Below are positions 7,167 to 14,084 of a DNA stretch of 14,084 bases, in pieces; the first letter of the stretch is position 1, and every line of letters begins with the position of its first letter. The notes below the pieces were generated by a model. That model was not told the origin of the DNA. It saw nothing but the letters and a program-made list of their open reading frames with translations, and made no database searches. The stretch is from an uncultured Clostridia bacterium. Its GTDB lineage: Bacteria > Bacillota > Clostridia > TANB77 > CAG-508. The position numbers were made by a program, and so were the translations under genes. The stretch spans positions 1 to 14,084 of the forward strand of contig CAORJJ010000034.1 in the NCBI GenBank assembly GCA_948517135.1, written 5' to 3'.

Positions 7167-8467
7167 TGCTACTATTAGAAAATATTATACTTGCTATAAA
7201 TAGCCTTCTTTCAAATAAAATGAGAGCATTACTTACAATGCTTGGAATTATAATTGGTATTGGTTCTGTTATTGCAATTATTACAGTTGGGGATTCATTA
7301 ACTCTTTCTGTTTCAGAAAACATGCAATCAATGGGAGCCAATAATGTATATGTAATGTTAAATCCTAGAAAAGATGCTGAAGAAGAAAGTGTAAGAATAG
7401 ATGGTGCTAAATTTGGAAAACTTCCAAGTGATAGTATGTACATAAATGATAGTGATTACATAACAGAAGATATGATTAAGGAAATGATAGAAAAATTTCC
7501 AGACGATATTTATGCAATAAATGCACAATATTGGGCAGGAAGAGGAACTGCAAATTTGGGAAATAATTCTGCAAGTATTACTTTATATGGAAACAGTGTT
7601 GGTTATTTTGTTACAAATAAATTAGAAATGCTTGGTGGAAAAATGTTTTCAGAAACAGATTATAGTGAGCAAAAAAATGTTGCAATAGTATCAGATAAAT
7701 TAGTAAATAAATTATTTGATGGGAATGTAAATAATGCATTAGGAAAAGATATTGAAATTAGTATTGATGGTAAGATGCAAAGTCTTACTATTATAGGTGT
7801 ATATGAAAATCAAGGTATGGCAATGATGGGAATGGATATGTCTGGTGGAGATAATGCAACTACTGATTTATATGTTCCTTTAAAAACAGCAATGAACTTT
7901 ACTCATGAAACAAGCGGATATACTAATTTTCAAATTATAACAAAAGTTGGTACAGATGCTGAATTATTAGCAAAAAAAGTTGAGACATTTTTTGAACCAT
8001 ATTATGCTAATAATAGAACTTATGAAATACAAGCAGTTACAATGGGGTCAATGGTGTCAATGCTTACAGATATGCTTTCAACAATTACACTTGCAATATC
8101 AATAGTTGCAGGAATTGCGTTAATTGTTGGTGGAATTGGAGTTATGAATATAATGCTTGTTTCTATAACTGAAAGAACAAGAGAAATTGGAACTAGAAAA
8201 GCTTTAGGAGCTAAAAATTCGTCAATTAGAACTCAGTTTATAGTAGAAGCTATGATAATTTGTTTAATTGGAGGAGCAATTGGTGTAATGCTAGGAGTAG
8301 GTGGAGGAATACTTGCTTCAAAATTATTAGGTTATCCAGCAAAACCTTCAATTTCAGGAATTATAACATCATTAGTATTTTCAATGTCAATCGGTGTATT
8401 TTTTGGTTATTACCCAGCAAATAAGGCAGCTAAAATGAATCCGATAGATGCTTTAAGATATGAATAA
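7166..8467 (+). CDS. MacB/YknZ-like ABC transporter permease (FtsX domain)
   Basis: This is the membrane subunit of the exporter, a mechanotransmission-type permease with four membrane segments and a large extracytoplasmic domain. In 433 residues the segments are about 20-42 (LLTMLGIIIGIGSVIAIITV), 305-332, 359-385 and 396-415. The outer domain (MacB periplasmic-core type) lies between the first two. ERTREIGTRKALGAK at 336-350 is the conserved coupling-helix motif, and the C-terminus NPIDALRYE is the family ending. The ATG overlaps the last base of the ATPase stop, and its strong AAGGAGG site (7150-7156) is encoded within the ATPase tail, so the two are translationally coupled. A Met-rich segment, GMAMMGMDMSGG (218-229), sits in the outer domain. 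Related systems export macrolides, peptides or lipoprotein-like cargo; the substrate here is unknown. Confidence 0.95.
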   Translation: MLLLENIILAINSLLSNKMRALLTMLGIIIGIGSVIAIITVGDSLTLSVSENMQSMGANNVYVMLNPRKDAEEESVRIDGAKFGKLPSDSMYINDSDYITEDMIKEMIEKFPDDIYAINAQYWAGRGTANLGNNSASITLYGNSVGYFVTNKLEMLGGKMFSETDYSEQKNVAIVSDKLVNKLFDGNVNNALGKDIEISIDGKMQSLTIIGVYENQGMAMMGMDMSGGDNATTDLYVPLKTAMNFTHETSGYTNFQIITKVGTDAELLAKKVETFFEPYYANNRTYEIQAVTMGSMVSMLTDMLSTITLAISIVAGIALIVGGIGVMNIMLVSITERTREIGTRKALGAKNSSIRTQFIVEAMIICLIGGAIGVMLGVGGGILASKLLGYPAKPSISGIITSLVFSMSIGVFFGYYPANKAAKMNPIDALRYE

Positions 8468-8490
8468 TGAATTATAAAAAGGAATAAAGA

Positions 8491-8982
8491 ATGAATGAAA
8501 AAATAGGATTTACAATTGGAAAGTTTGCTCCTTTTCATAAAGGGCATGAATATTTGATTGAGACAGCTTTAAAAGAGATGGACAAAGTAGTAGTTGTTGT
8601 ATATGATACAGATGTTATAAATATTCCAACAGAAAAAAGAGCAGAGTGGATTAAGGATAAATATCCAAATGTTGAAATAAGGTTTGCTCATAATCCACCA
8701 ATGCAATATGGATTAGACAAAGAAAGTGTAAAAATACAAATGGAATATTTAACTAAAATTGTTGGAGATATACAACCCACACATTTTTATAGTAGTGAAA
8801 AATATGGAAAAAGTGTTTCTGACTATATGAATATTGTAGATAGGCGTGTAGATAATGAAAGAAAAACAAATCCAATAAGTGCAACAGAACTGAGAAAGAA
8901 TTTGGAAGAAAAAAAGAGTTGGATAGGAAACAAGGTTTACTTAGATTGCAAAAATAATTTAAAAACTGACCAATTATTCTAA
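8491..8982 (+). CDS. NadR-like nicotinamide-nucleotide adenylyltransferase / cytidylyltransferase-family protein
   Basis: This small (163-residue) nucleotidyltransferase of the HxGH superfamily probably transfers AMP to nicotinamide mononucleotide, as the N-terminal domain of NadR does. The nucleotide-binding motif GKFAPFHKGH is at 10-19, a YSSEKYG strand-loop at 100-106, and the second signature ISATELRKN at 129-137, matching the NadR-type ISxxxIR. The ribosylnicotinamide kinase domain of full-length NadR is absent, as are any DNA-binding or membrane segments, so a cytoplasmic single-domain enzyme is expected. AAAGGA (8478-8483) lies 7 bases before the ATG. It follows the permease by 23 bases with no terminator, so it is probably the fourth gene of the exporter transcript, although a functional link is not evident. 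Another substrate within the superfamily is possible. Confidence 0.78.
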   Translation: MNEKIGFTIGKFAPFHKGHEYLIETALKEMDKVVVVVYDTDVINIPTEKRAEWIKDKYPNVEIRFAHNPPMQYGLDKESVKIQMEYLTKIVGDIQPTHFYSSEKYGKSVSDYMNIVDRRVDNERKTNPISATELRKNLEEKKSWIGNKVYLDCKNNLKTDQLF

Positions 8983-9011
8983 TGGAAAAAAACTTTTATT
9001 AGATGTATAAT
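8983..9011 (+). promoter_or_regulatory. Promoter of the acyl-CoA synthetase gene
   Basis: TATAAT at 9006-9011 is a consensus -10. TGGAAA at 8983-8988 is a 4/6 match to TTGACA at exactly 17 bp. The promoter begins right after the stop of the preceding gene and leaves about 30 bases of leader with GGAGG at 9035-9039. Its GAAAAAAACTTTT segment (8985-8997) is identical to that at 4502-4514 in the exporter promoter. Confidence 0.7.
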
Positions 9012-9045
9012 ATCTTATAGATATATGATAAGTTGGAGGATTTAT

Positions 9046-10773
9046 ATGAAGGAAACGTATTATGAAAATGTAAGAAAAATCACAGATTTTAAAGATTTAT
9101 TAAATCAAACAGTAGAACTTTATGGTGATAGACCAGCATTCAAATTTAAAAAAAGAATGTATAAAAAAGGGGAAACTCCTGAATTTTATTCAATGTCATA
9201 TAAAGAATATAAACATGAAATTGATTGCATAGGAACAGTATTGAATTATTTAGGGATTAATAATGATGAAAAAGTTGCACTAATAGCAAAAGATAGATAT
9301 GAATGGACTGTTAGCTATTATGCAGTTACAACAGGAGATAAAATAATAGTTCCTTTAGATAAATCTTTACCAGATAATGAAATAATTTCACTAGCAGAGC
9401 GTAGTGAAGCGAAAGCAATATTTTTCGAAGAAAAATATTTGGATATTATGAAAAAAATTAGAGATGAAAAATTATCTTCAATTGAGATTTTTATATGTTT
9501 TGATTTAGAAGAAGATAAAGATGGATTTATTTCTTATAAAAAAATAATAGAAAAAGGAAATGAACTATTAGAAAAAGGTGATAGAAGTTATTTAGATACT
9601 GAAGTTGACTCAGAAAAAATGACAATAATGTTATTTACTTCAGGAACAACTTCAATTTCTAAAGCTGTAATGCTTTCTCAAAAAAATATTTGCTCTAATG
9701 TTATGGATTTACTTAAAGTTATAAAATTTGATGAAAATGATGGTATGCTTGCTCTTCTTCCTTTTCATCATACATTCCAATCAACAATAAATCATGTTGT
9801 AGTATTTATTGGTGGATATATGTGCTTTTGTGATGGATTAAAATATATTCAGCAAAATCTTTGTGAATATAAGCCAACAGTACTTGTATGTGTTCCTTTA
9901 ATATTAGAGAGTATATATAAAAGAATAATGAAAAATATAGAAAAGCAAGGAAAAATAAAACTTGTTAATAATATGATAAAAGTTACTAATGTTTTAGACA
10001 AAATTCATATAAATTTAAAAAGAAAAGTATTTAAAGAAGTACATGAAGCCCTTGGAGGAAATATTAGATTAATAGTAAGTGGTGCAGCAGCAATGGATGA
10101 ATCTCTTGCAAAATCTTTATCAGGACTTGGACTTCAAGTATATCAAGGTTATGGTTTAACAGAAACATCACCAGTAATTGCTGTTGAAAATGATCATGCA
10201 ATAAAAAGCGGAACTGTTGGAAAAGTATTACCATCACTTGAATTAAAAATTGAAAACAAAAATGAAATGGGAATTGGAGAAATTGTAGTTAAAGGACCTA
10301 GTGTAATGTTAGGCTATTATAAAAATAATAGTGCAACAGAAGAAGTTTTTGAAGGAGAATGGTTCCATACTGGTGATTTAGGATATGTTGAAGATGGTTT
10401 TCTTTATATAACCGGAAGAAAAAAGAATGTTATAGTTCAAAAAAATGGTAAAAATATTTATCCAGAAGAATTAGAAATTTTAATAAGTCATATACCAGGA
10501 GTAAAAGAAAGTATGATTTATGGAAAACCAACTCAAGATGGTGATTTAGATGTTTGTGTGAAAATTGTTTATGATAAAGATGCAATGAAAGATATTATTG
10601 GATATATTCAAGAAAAAGAAATATATGATCATATGAAAAAATATGTATCAGAAATAAATAAAAAGATGCCACCATACAAACATATTAGAGACATAATAGT
10701 AACAGATGAAGAAATGATAAAAACAACAACAGGGAAAGTAAAAAGACATGAGGAAATAAAAAAGATATTGTGA
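9046..10773 (+). CDS. AMP-forming acyl-CoA synthetase (long-chain fatty acid--CoA ligase family)
   Basis: This ANL-superfamily adenylating enzyme activates a carboxylic acid, probably a fatty acid, with ATP and then forms the CoA thioester. In 575 residues the phosphate loop is TSGTTSISK at 198-206, the A5 motif YGLTETSP at 369-376, the ribose-binding TGD at 442-444, the hinge region TGRKKNVIVQKNGKNIYPEE at 456-475, and the catalytic lysine Lys564 in TTGKVKRH. All key residues are present. The phosphate loop has SISK-A where most relatives have GxPK-G. ATG 9046 is preferred: GGAGG (9035-9039) lies 6 bases upstream, whereas the in-frame ATG at 9025 would put that ribosome site inside the coding region. 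It has its own promoter and a strong terminator after it, so it appears monocistronic. Chain-length preference cannot be read from sequence, and an acyl-ACP or aryl substrate remains possible. Confidence 0.92.
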   Translation: MKETYYENVRKITDFKDLLNQTVELYGDRPAFKFKKRMYKKGETPEFYSMSYKEYKHEIDCIGTVLNYLGINNDEKVALIAKDRYEWTVSYYAVTTGDKIIVPLDKSLPDNEIISLAERSEAKAIFFEEKYLDIMKKIRDEKLSSIEIFICFDLEEDKDGFISYKKIIEKGNELLEKGDRSYLDTEVDSEKMTIMLFTSGTTSISKAVMLSQKNICSNVMDLLKVIKFDENDGMLALLPFHHTFQSTINHVVVFIGGYMCFCDGLKYIQQNLCEYKPTVLVCVPLILESIYKRIMKNIEKQGKIKLVNNMIKVTNVLDKIHINLKRKVFKEVHEALGGNIRLIVSGAAAMDESLAKSLSGLGLQVYQGYGLTETSPVIAVENDHAIKSGTVGKVLPSLELKIENKNEMGIGEIVVKGPSVMLGYYKNNSATEEVFEGEWFHTGDLGYVEDGFLYITGRKKNVIVQKNGKNIYPEELEILISHIPGVKESMIYGKPTQDGDLDVCVKIVYDKDAMKDIIGYIQEKEIYDHMKKYVSEINKKMPPYKHIRDIIVTDEEMIKTTTGKVKRHEEIKKIL

Positions 10774-10791
10774 AATATGTGTGAAAAATGT

Positions 10792-10822
10792 AAAAAGTGC
10801 TTTATTAAAGGCACTTTTTTTT
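10792..10822 (+). terminator. Strong intrinsic terminator after the acyl-CoA synthetase gene
   Basis: AAAAAGTGCTTT (10792-10803) pairs with AAAGGCACTTTTT (from 10808), including one T-G wobble, around a 4-base ATTA loop. Eight T residues follow the CAC (10815-10822). It lies 18 bases past the stop codon and is the clearest + strand terminator in the window. Confidence 0.93.
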
Positions 10823-10823
10823 G

Positions 10824-10829
10824 TATAAT
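10824..10829 (+). promoter_or_regulatory. -10 box for the membrane kinase-dxs-ylmH cluster
   Basis: A consensus TATAAT sits two bases after the U-tract of the preceding terminator (one G separates them). The -35 position falls inside the terminator hairpin (TTTATT at 17 bp) and matches poorly, so this call rests mainly on the -10 and on the need for a promoter after a strong terminator. Transcription would start near 10836, leaving a leader of about 40 bases to ATG 10875. Confidence 0.5.
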
Positions 10830-10845
10830 TGAATAGATTATTTTA

Positions 10846-10859
10846 TGACAAATTTGTCA
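10846..10859. promoter_or_regulatory. Perfect 14-bp palindrome, candidate operator
   Basis: TGACAAATTTGTCA is an uninterrupted perfect palindrome. It lies about 10-24 bases downstream of the predicted transcription start and 15 bases before the ATG at 10875, a classic place for a repressor site. It does not match an operator I can name with confidence. It also overlaps the alternative upstream ATG at 10845. Confidence 0.5.
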
Positions 10860-10874
10860 GAAAGAGAGAAAAAA

Positions 10875-11531
10875 ATGAATAACATATTTGGTTTAGTTGT
10901 TTCTATTGCTTTTATTGCAGTAATAATGTTATCAGGAAGATTATTTGAAAAAGCAGGAAAAGAGGCAAGCAGAAAATTTATACATATAATGCTTTCAAAT
11001 TGGTGGATTATAGCAATGGTTTTCTTTGAAAATGCATGGATTGCTGCTTTGATGCCAGCAATATTTGTTGTTATAAATTATGCTTCATATAAAATGAATT
11101 TAATCAAAGTTATGGAAAGAGAAGCTGGAGATGAAAATAAAGAAAGTATGGGAACAGTATATTATGCTATTTCTTTATTGGTATTGTCATTAATTACTTT
11201 TGGACCACTAAAAAACCCATTAATCGGTTTATGCGGAATTGCTGTTATGGGTTATGGAGATGGATTGGCAGCTGTAATAGGGCAATCAGTAAAAAGTCCA
11301 GAGTATAAAGTTTTTGGAAATAAAAAAACAATTGCAGGTTCTATGACAATGTTTTTTGTAACTTTATTAATAATAGCAGGTTTTCTGCAATATAGTGCAT
11401 CTGAATATATTGCAATAAAATCAATATTAATAGCTTCATTAATGACAGTTATAGAAGCAATTTCAATAAAAGGTACAGATAATATAACAGTACCACTATT
11501 AACATCATTAATGGCATTTTTGATGTTATAG
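10875..11531 (+). CDS. Membrane lipid/polyprenol kinase-like protein (dolichol/phytol kinase, COG0170 family)
   Basis: This integral membrane protein of 218 residues has about six or seven hydrophobic segments. It carries the signature of the dolichol kinase / phytol kinase (VTE5) / phosphatidate cytidylyltransferase-like family: RKFIHI at 33-38, GDGLAAVIG at 128-136, GNKKTIAGS at 148-156, and Glu194 followed by KGTDNITVP at 199-207. Characterised members use CTP to phosphorylate an isoprenoid alcohol or a diacylglycerol. With dxs 26 bases downstream, a prenol substrate is an attractive inference but is not shown. I prefer ATG 10875 (AG-rich GAAAGAGAG 7 bases upstream, first membrane segment immediately after). 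ATG 10845 would add ten residues, has no ribosome site and overlaps the palindrome. It is probably the first gene of a kinase-dxs-ylmH transcript. Confidence 0.85.
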   Translation: MNNIFGLVVSIAFIAVIMLSGRLFEKAGKEASRKFIHIMLSNWWIIAMVFFENAWIAALMPAIFVVINYASYKMNLIKVMEREAGDENKESMGTVYYAISLLVLSLITFGPLKNPLIGLCGIAVMGYGDGLAAVIGQSVKSPEYKVFGNKKTIAGSMTMFFVTLLIIAGFLQYSASEYIAIKSILIASLMTVIEAISIKGTDNITVPLLTSLMAFLML

Positions 11532-11557
11532 AGATTAAATTATAGGGAAGTTGAATT

Positions 11558-13438
11558 ATGATTTTAGAAAAAGTAAATTATCCAGAGGACTTAAAGCCAT
11601 TAAATATTGAGGATAAAAAGATTTTGGCAAAAGAAATAAGAGAAAAAGTAATAAAAACAGTATCAGAAACAGGAGGTCATCTTGCTTCTAATTTAGGAGT
11701 TACAGAACTTACAATAGCACTTCATTCAGTATTTAATACACCACTTGATAAAATTATTTGGGATGTTGGACATCAAACATATGTACATAAAATTTTAACT
11801 GGTAGAAAAAATAAATTAGATTCTTTAAGAAAAATGAATGGAATAGCAGGATTTCCAAAAACAACAGAAAGCGTATATGATAATTTTAATACAGGTCATA
11901 GTAGCACATCAATATCAGTTGCAGTAGGTATGGCAAGAGCAAGAGATATAAAGGGAGAAAATAATAAGATTATTGCAGTTATTGGTGATGGGGCATTAAC
12001 TGGTGGTATGGCACTAGAAGCATTAAATGATGTTGGTAGTAGTAATACTAATATGATTGTTATTTTAAATGATAATGAAATGAGCATATCTAAAAATGTT
12101 GGTGGAATTTCGATGATGCTTTCAAAACTAAGAACAAAAAGTGTATATGTAAATAGTAGTTTGAAAGGTAAAAAAATCATTGGAAGAATTCCACTTATAG
12201 GAAAAAAAGTTGTAAAATTAGTTCAAAAAACAAAAAGAGGAATAAAACAATTAGTAATTCCAAAAATGTATTTTGAAGATATTGGTTTTAGATATTTAGG
12301 ACCTGTTGATGGTCATAATATTGAAAAACTTGAAGATATATTTAAAATTTGTAAGGAACAAGAAGGACCAATTTTAGTACATGTGTTAACCAAAAAAGGA
12401 AAAGGCTATAAACCAGCAGAAGTAAATCCAGATAGATTTCATAGTACATCAAAGTTTAACATTGAGACTGGAGAAAAGTTAAGTAAAGGGAAAAAAGATT
12501 ATTCTAAAGTATTTGGAGATAAATTGGTAGAGATTGCAAAAGATAATAAAAAGATTGTTGCAATAACAGCTGCGATGACTGATGGAACAGGACTTACAGA
12601 GTTTGCAAAAAAATTCCCAAATAGATTTTTTGATGTTGGGATTGCAGAGCAACATGCAGTGGGGCTTGCAGCTGGAATGTCTAAATCGGGACTAATACCA
12701 GTTGTGCCACTATATTCTTCATTTATTCAAAGAGCATATGATCAATTAGTTCATGATGTTGCTATTCAAAATTTACCTGTTGTAATTTGTGCAGATAGAG
12801 CAGGTATAGTAGGAAATGATGGAGAAACTCATCAGGGATTACTTGATATGGCATTTACAAACACAATTCCAAATTTTAATATAATGGCTCCTAAAGATTT
12901 TAACGAGTTAGAAAATATGCTAGATTTTGCAATTAACTTAAATAAGCCAGTATTAATAAGGTACCCACGTGGTGGAGAAGAGATTTCTTTTGAAAAATGT
13001 GATGAAATTAAATATGGAAAAGCAGAGGTTTTAGAAGAAGGAAAAGATATTGTAATAATTGCTATTGGAAAAATGGTTTCAAAAGCTATACAAGTTTCAG
13101 AAGAATTAAAAAATTATGGAATCATTTCAACAGTTATAAATGCAAGATTTTTAAAACCATTTGATAATGATACAGTTTTAAAAAAAGTAGTTGGTGCAAA
13201 AAAAGTTATAACAATAGAAGATGGAACTGTTATTGGGGGACTTGGAGACCTAGTTGAACAATTACTTTATGAAAATAAAATTGATGTCGAGTTTGAAAAA
13301 TTTGCTTATCCAGATGAATTTATTAAGCATGGAAGTGTTAATGAAATTGAAGAAAAATATGGATTAGATGTAGGAAGTATTGTAAAATGTTTGAAAAATC
13401 AAGAGAAAAATATAAAGATAGTGAAAACAAATTACTAA
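11558..13438 (+). CDS. dxs: 1-deoxy-D-xylulose-5-phosphate synthase
   Basis: DXS condenses pyruvate and glyceraldehyde 3-phosphate with loss of CO2, using thiamine diphosphate, to start the MEP isoprenoid pathway; its product also feeds thiamine and pyridoxal synthesis in many bacteria. The 626-residue length is normal. Motifs in order: GHLASNLG 40-47, DVGHQTY 69-75, GHSS 113-116, the ThDP/Mg site GDGALTGG 143-150 with NDNEMSIS 171-178, DGHN 251-254, the catalytic glutamate Glu364 in AEQHAVG, YSSFIQRAYDQ 386-396, and DRAGIVGNDGETHQG 413-427. Everything needed for activity is present. The start is supported by GGGAAG (11545-11550), a moderate ribosome site. It follows the membrane kinase gene by 26 bases with no promoter or terminator between, and its last 52 bases overlap the next gene. 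Confidence 0.98.
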   Translation: MILEKVNYPEDLKPLNIEDKKILAKEIREKVIKTVSETGGHLASNLGVTELTIALHSVFNTPLDKIIWDVGHQTYVHKILTGRKNKLDSLRKMNGIAGFPKTTESVYDNFNTGHSSTSISVAVGMARARDIKGENNKIIAVIGDGALTGGMALEALNDVGSSNTNMIVILNDNEMSISKNVGGISMMLSKLRTKSVYVNSSLKGKKIIGRIPLIGKKVVKLVQKTKRGIKQLVIPKMYFEDIGFRYLGPVDGHNIEKLEDIFKICKEQEGPILVHVLTKKGKGYKPAEVNPDRFHSTSKFNIETGEKLSKGKKDYSKVFGDKLVEIAKDNKKIVAITAAMTDGTGLTEFAKKFPNRFFDVGIAEQHAVGLAAGMSKSGLIPVVPLYSSFIQRAYDQLVHDVAIQNLPVVICADRAGIVGNDGETHQGLLDMAFTNTIPNFNIMAPKDFNELENMLDFAINLNKPVLIRYPRGGEEISFEKCDEIKYGKAEVLEEGKDIVIIAIGKMVSKAIQVSEELKNYGIISTVINARFLKPFDNDTVLKKVVGAKKVITIEDGTVIGGLGDLVEQLLYENKIDVEFEKFAYPDEFIKHGSVNEIEEKYGLDVGSIVKCLKNQEKNIKIVKTNY

Positions 13439-14084
13439 TAGCTAAAGTTACTGATAAATATGAATTTTGTAAAAGCAAAAATAAAATTACTTTTACAGAT
13501 TTTTTAGATATTTCTAGTTTAGCAATTATAAAGAAAATGCTTAGTGAAGAAAAAGTTAATAATTATATAATTTATGGAGGAAGAGAAGAGGCAGATAGAA
13601 ATCTTGTAATCTTTTATCCAGAAAAGTTTTCAAAAGAGATGGTAGAAAAAAATTATAGCAAAATTTTAGAAGTTATAAGAATAAAATTGCCAAATAATAT
13701 TACTTATGAACATAGGGAGTTTTTAAGTGGTATAATGAAGTTAGGAATTAAAAGAGAAAAATTTGGAGATATATTAGTAACAGATATTGGTGCTGATATT
13801 ATATCTTTGTGTGAAGTATCTAAATATTTAAAAGAAGGACTTCAAGATTTGACTAGATTTAGAAAATCACTTATTAGCATAGAAAATATAAATGATATTA
13901 AAAATATAGAAAATGAATATGAAGACTTAAACATAATTATTTCTTCAATGAGACTTGATAATTTTGTATCAGAACTTGCAAAATGCTCTAGAACTAAAGC
14001 AAATGAAATTATTGAAGCTGGAAGAGTTTTTGTTAATTCAATTAATGAATTTAAAATTTCCAAAAAAATAGAATTAAATGATAT
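13387..14084 (+). CDS. ylmH: YlmH-like S4-domain RNA-binding protein (3' end beyond window)
   Basis: The frame starts at ATG 13387, inside the end of dxs, and stays open to the right edge, giving 232 residues. AGGAAG (13372-13377) lies 9 bases upstream. The architecture matches the YlmH family: an N-terminal region with IIYGGREEADRNLVIFYP (61-78), then EFLSGIMKLGIKREKFGDIL (111-130), and a C-terminal S4 domain from about 188 (MRLDNFVSEL, SRTKANEIIEAGRVFVNS). Family members are about 255-260 residues, so only a short tail is missing. YlmH proteins bind ribosomal RNA or 50S-peptidyl-tRNA complexes and are linked to ribosome rescue, and in some bacteria sit near cell-division genes. TlyA, an S4 protein often encoded beside dxs, has its S4 domain at the N-terminus, so this is not TlyA. 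The overlap with dxs suggests translational coupling. Confidence 0.88.
   Translation, partial: MFEKSREKYKDSENKLLIAKVTDKYEFCKSKNKITFTDFLDISSLAIIKKMLSEEKVNNYIIYGGREEADRNLVIFYPEKFSKEMVEKNYSKILEVIRIKLPNNITYEHREFLSGIMKLGIKREKFGDILVTDIGADIISLCEVSKYLKEGLQDLTRFRKSLISIENINDIKNIENEYEDLNIIISSMRLDNFVSELAKCSRTKANEIIEAGRVFVNSINEFKISKKIELND

Noticed and set aside
8953..8978. Inverted repeat AATAATT / AATTATT near the end of the NadR-like gene as a terminator
   Set aside because: The stem is only 7 A-T pairs with a 12-base loop and no U-tract after it; it is too unstable to end transcription.
9025..9045. Upstream ATG for the acyl-CoA synthetase
   Set aside because: It would place the only good ribosome site (GGAGG at 9035-9039) inside the coding region, and the seven added residues do not resemble the family N-terminus.
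13387..14084. TlyA as the identity of the S4 protein after dxs
   Set aside because: TlyA has its S4 domain at the N-terminus followed by a methyltransferase. Here the S4 domain is at the C-terminus after a YlmH-type N-terminal region.

Overview
The window is very AT-rich DNA with strong Shine-Dalgarno sequences (AGGAGG/GGAGG type). It carries spoIVA, a gene restricted to endospore-forming Bacillota, so the source is most likely a low-GC, spore-forming member of the Clostridia or a relative. No mobile element, CRISPR array, rRNA or tRNA was recognised.

Layout. (1) At 1-350 is the end of a + strand gene of unknown function whose frame is open to the left edge. (2) At 432-1910 is spoIVA, the ATPase that forms the spore-coat basement layer. 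It faces a 783-residue, strongly acidic, unrecognised protein on the - strand (1954-4305), and the two share a bidirectional terminator at 1921-1947. (3) A 271-bp divergent intergenic region (4306-4576) holds extended -10 promoters on both strands, plus inverted and repeated operator-like sequences. (4) At 4577-8467 is a three-gene MacAB/YknXYZ-like ABC export system: membrane-fusion adaptor, ATPase and FtsX/MacB-type permease. A small NadR-like nucleotidyltransferase follows at 8491-8982, probably in the same transcript. (5) At 9046-10773 is an AMP-forming acyl-CoA synthetase with its own promoter, ended by a strong intrinsic terminator. (6) At 10875-14084 is a second cluster: a COG0170-type membrane lipid/polyprenol kinase or cytidylyltransferase-like protein, dxs (first enzyme of the MEP isoprenoid pathway), and a YlmH-type S4 RNA-binding protein. 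The ylmH-like gene starts inside dxs and runs off the right edge.

How the genes may fit together. The exporter genes form one co-translated unit, with the permease start overlapping the ATPase stop. Region 6 joins isoprenoid precursor synthesis (dxs) to a membrane kinase of the family that phosphorylates phytol or dolichol; the acyl-CoA synthetase just upstream points to a broader lipid theme, but it is transcriptionally separate. The least explained item is the acidic protein opposite spoIVA. It has a helical N-terminus, about 480 residues of acidic low-complexity sequence with an internal duplication, and a compact C-terminal region of about 148 residues containing a cysteine cluster. The other notable signals are regulatory: a perfect 14-bp palindrome ahead of the membrane kinase gene, an inverted repeat enclosing the exporter -10 box, and a promoter architecture shared by the exporter and acyl-CoA synthetase genes.
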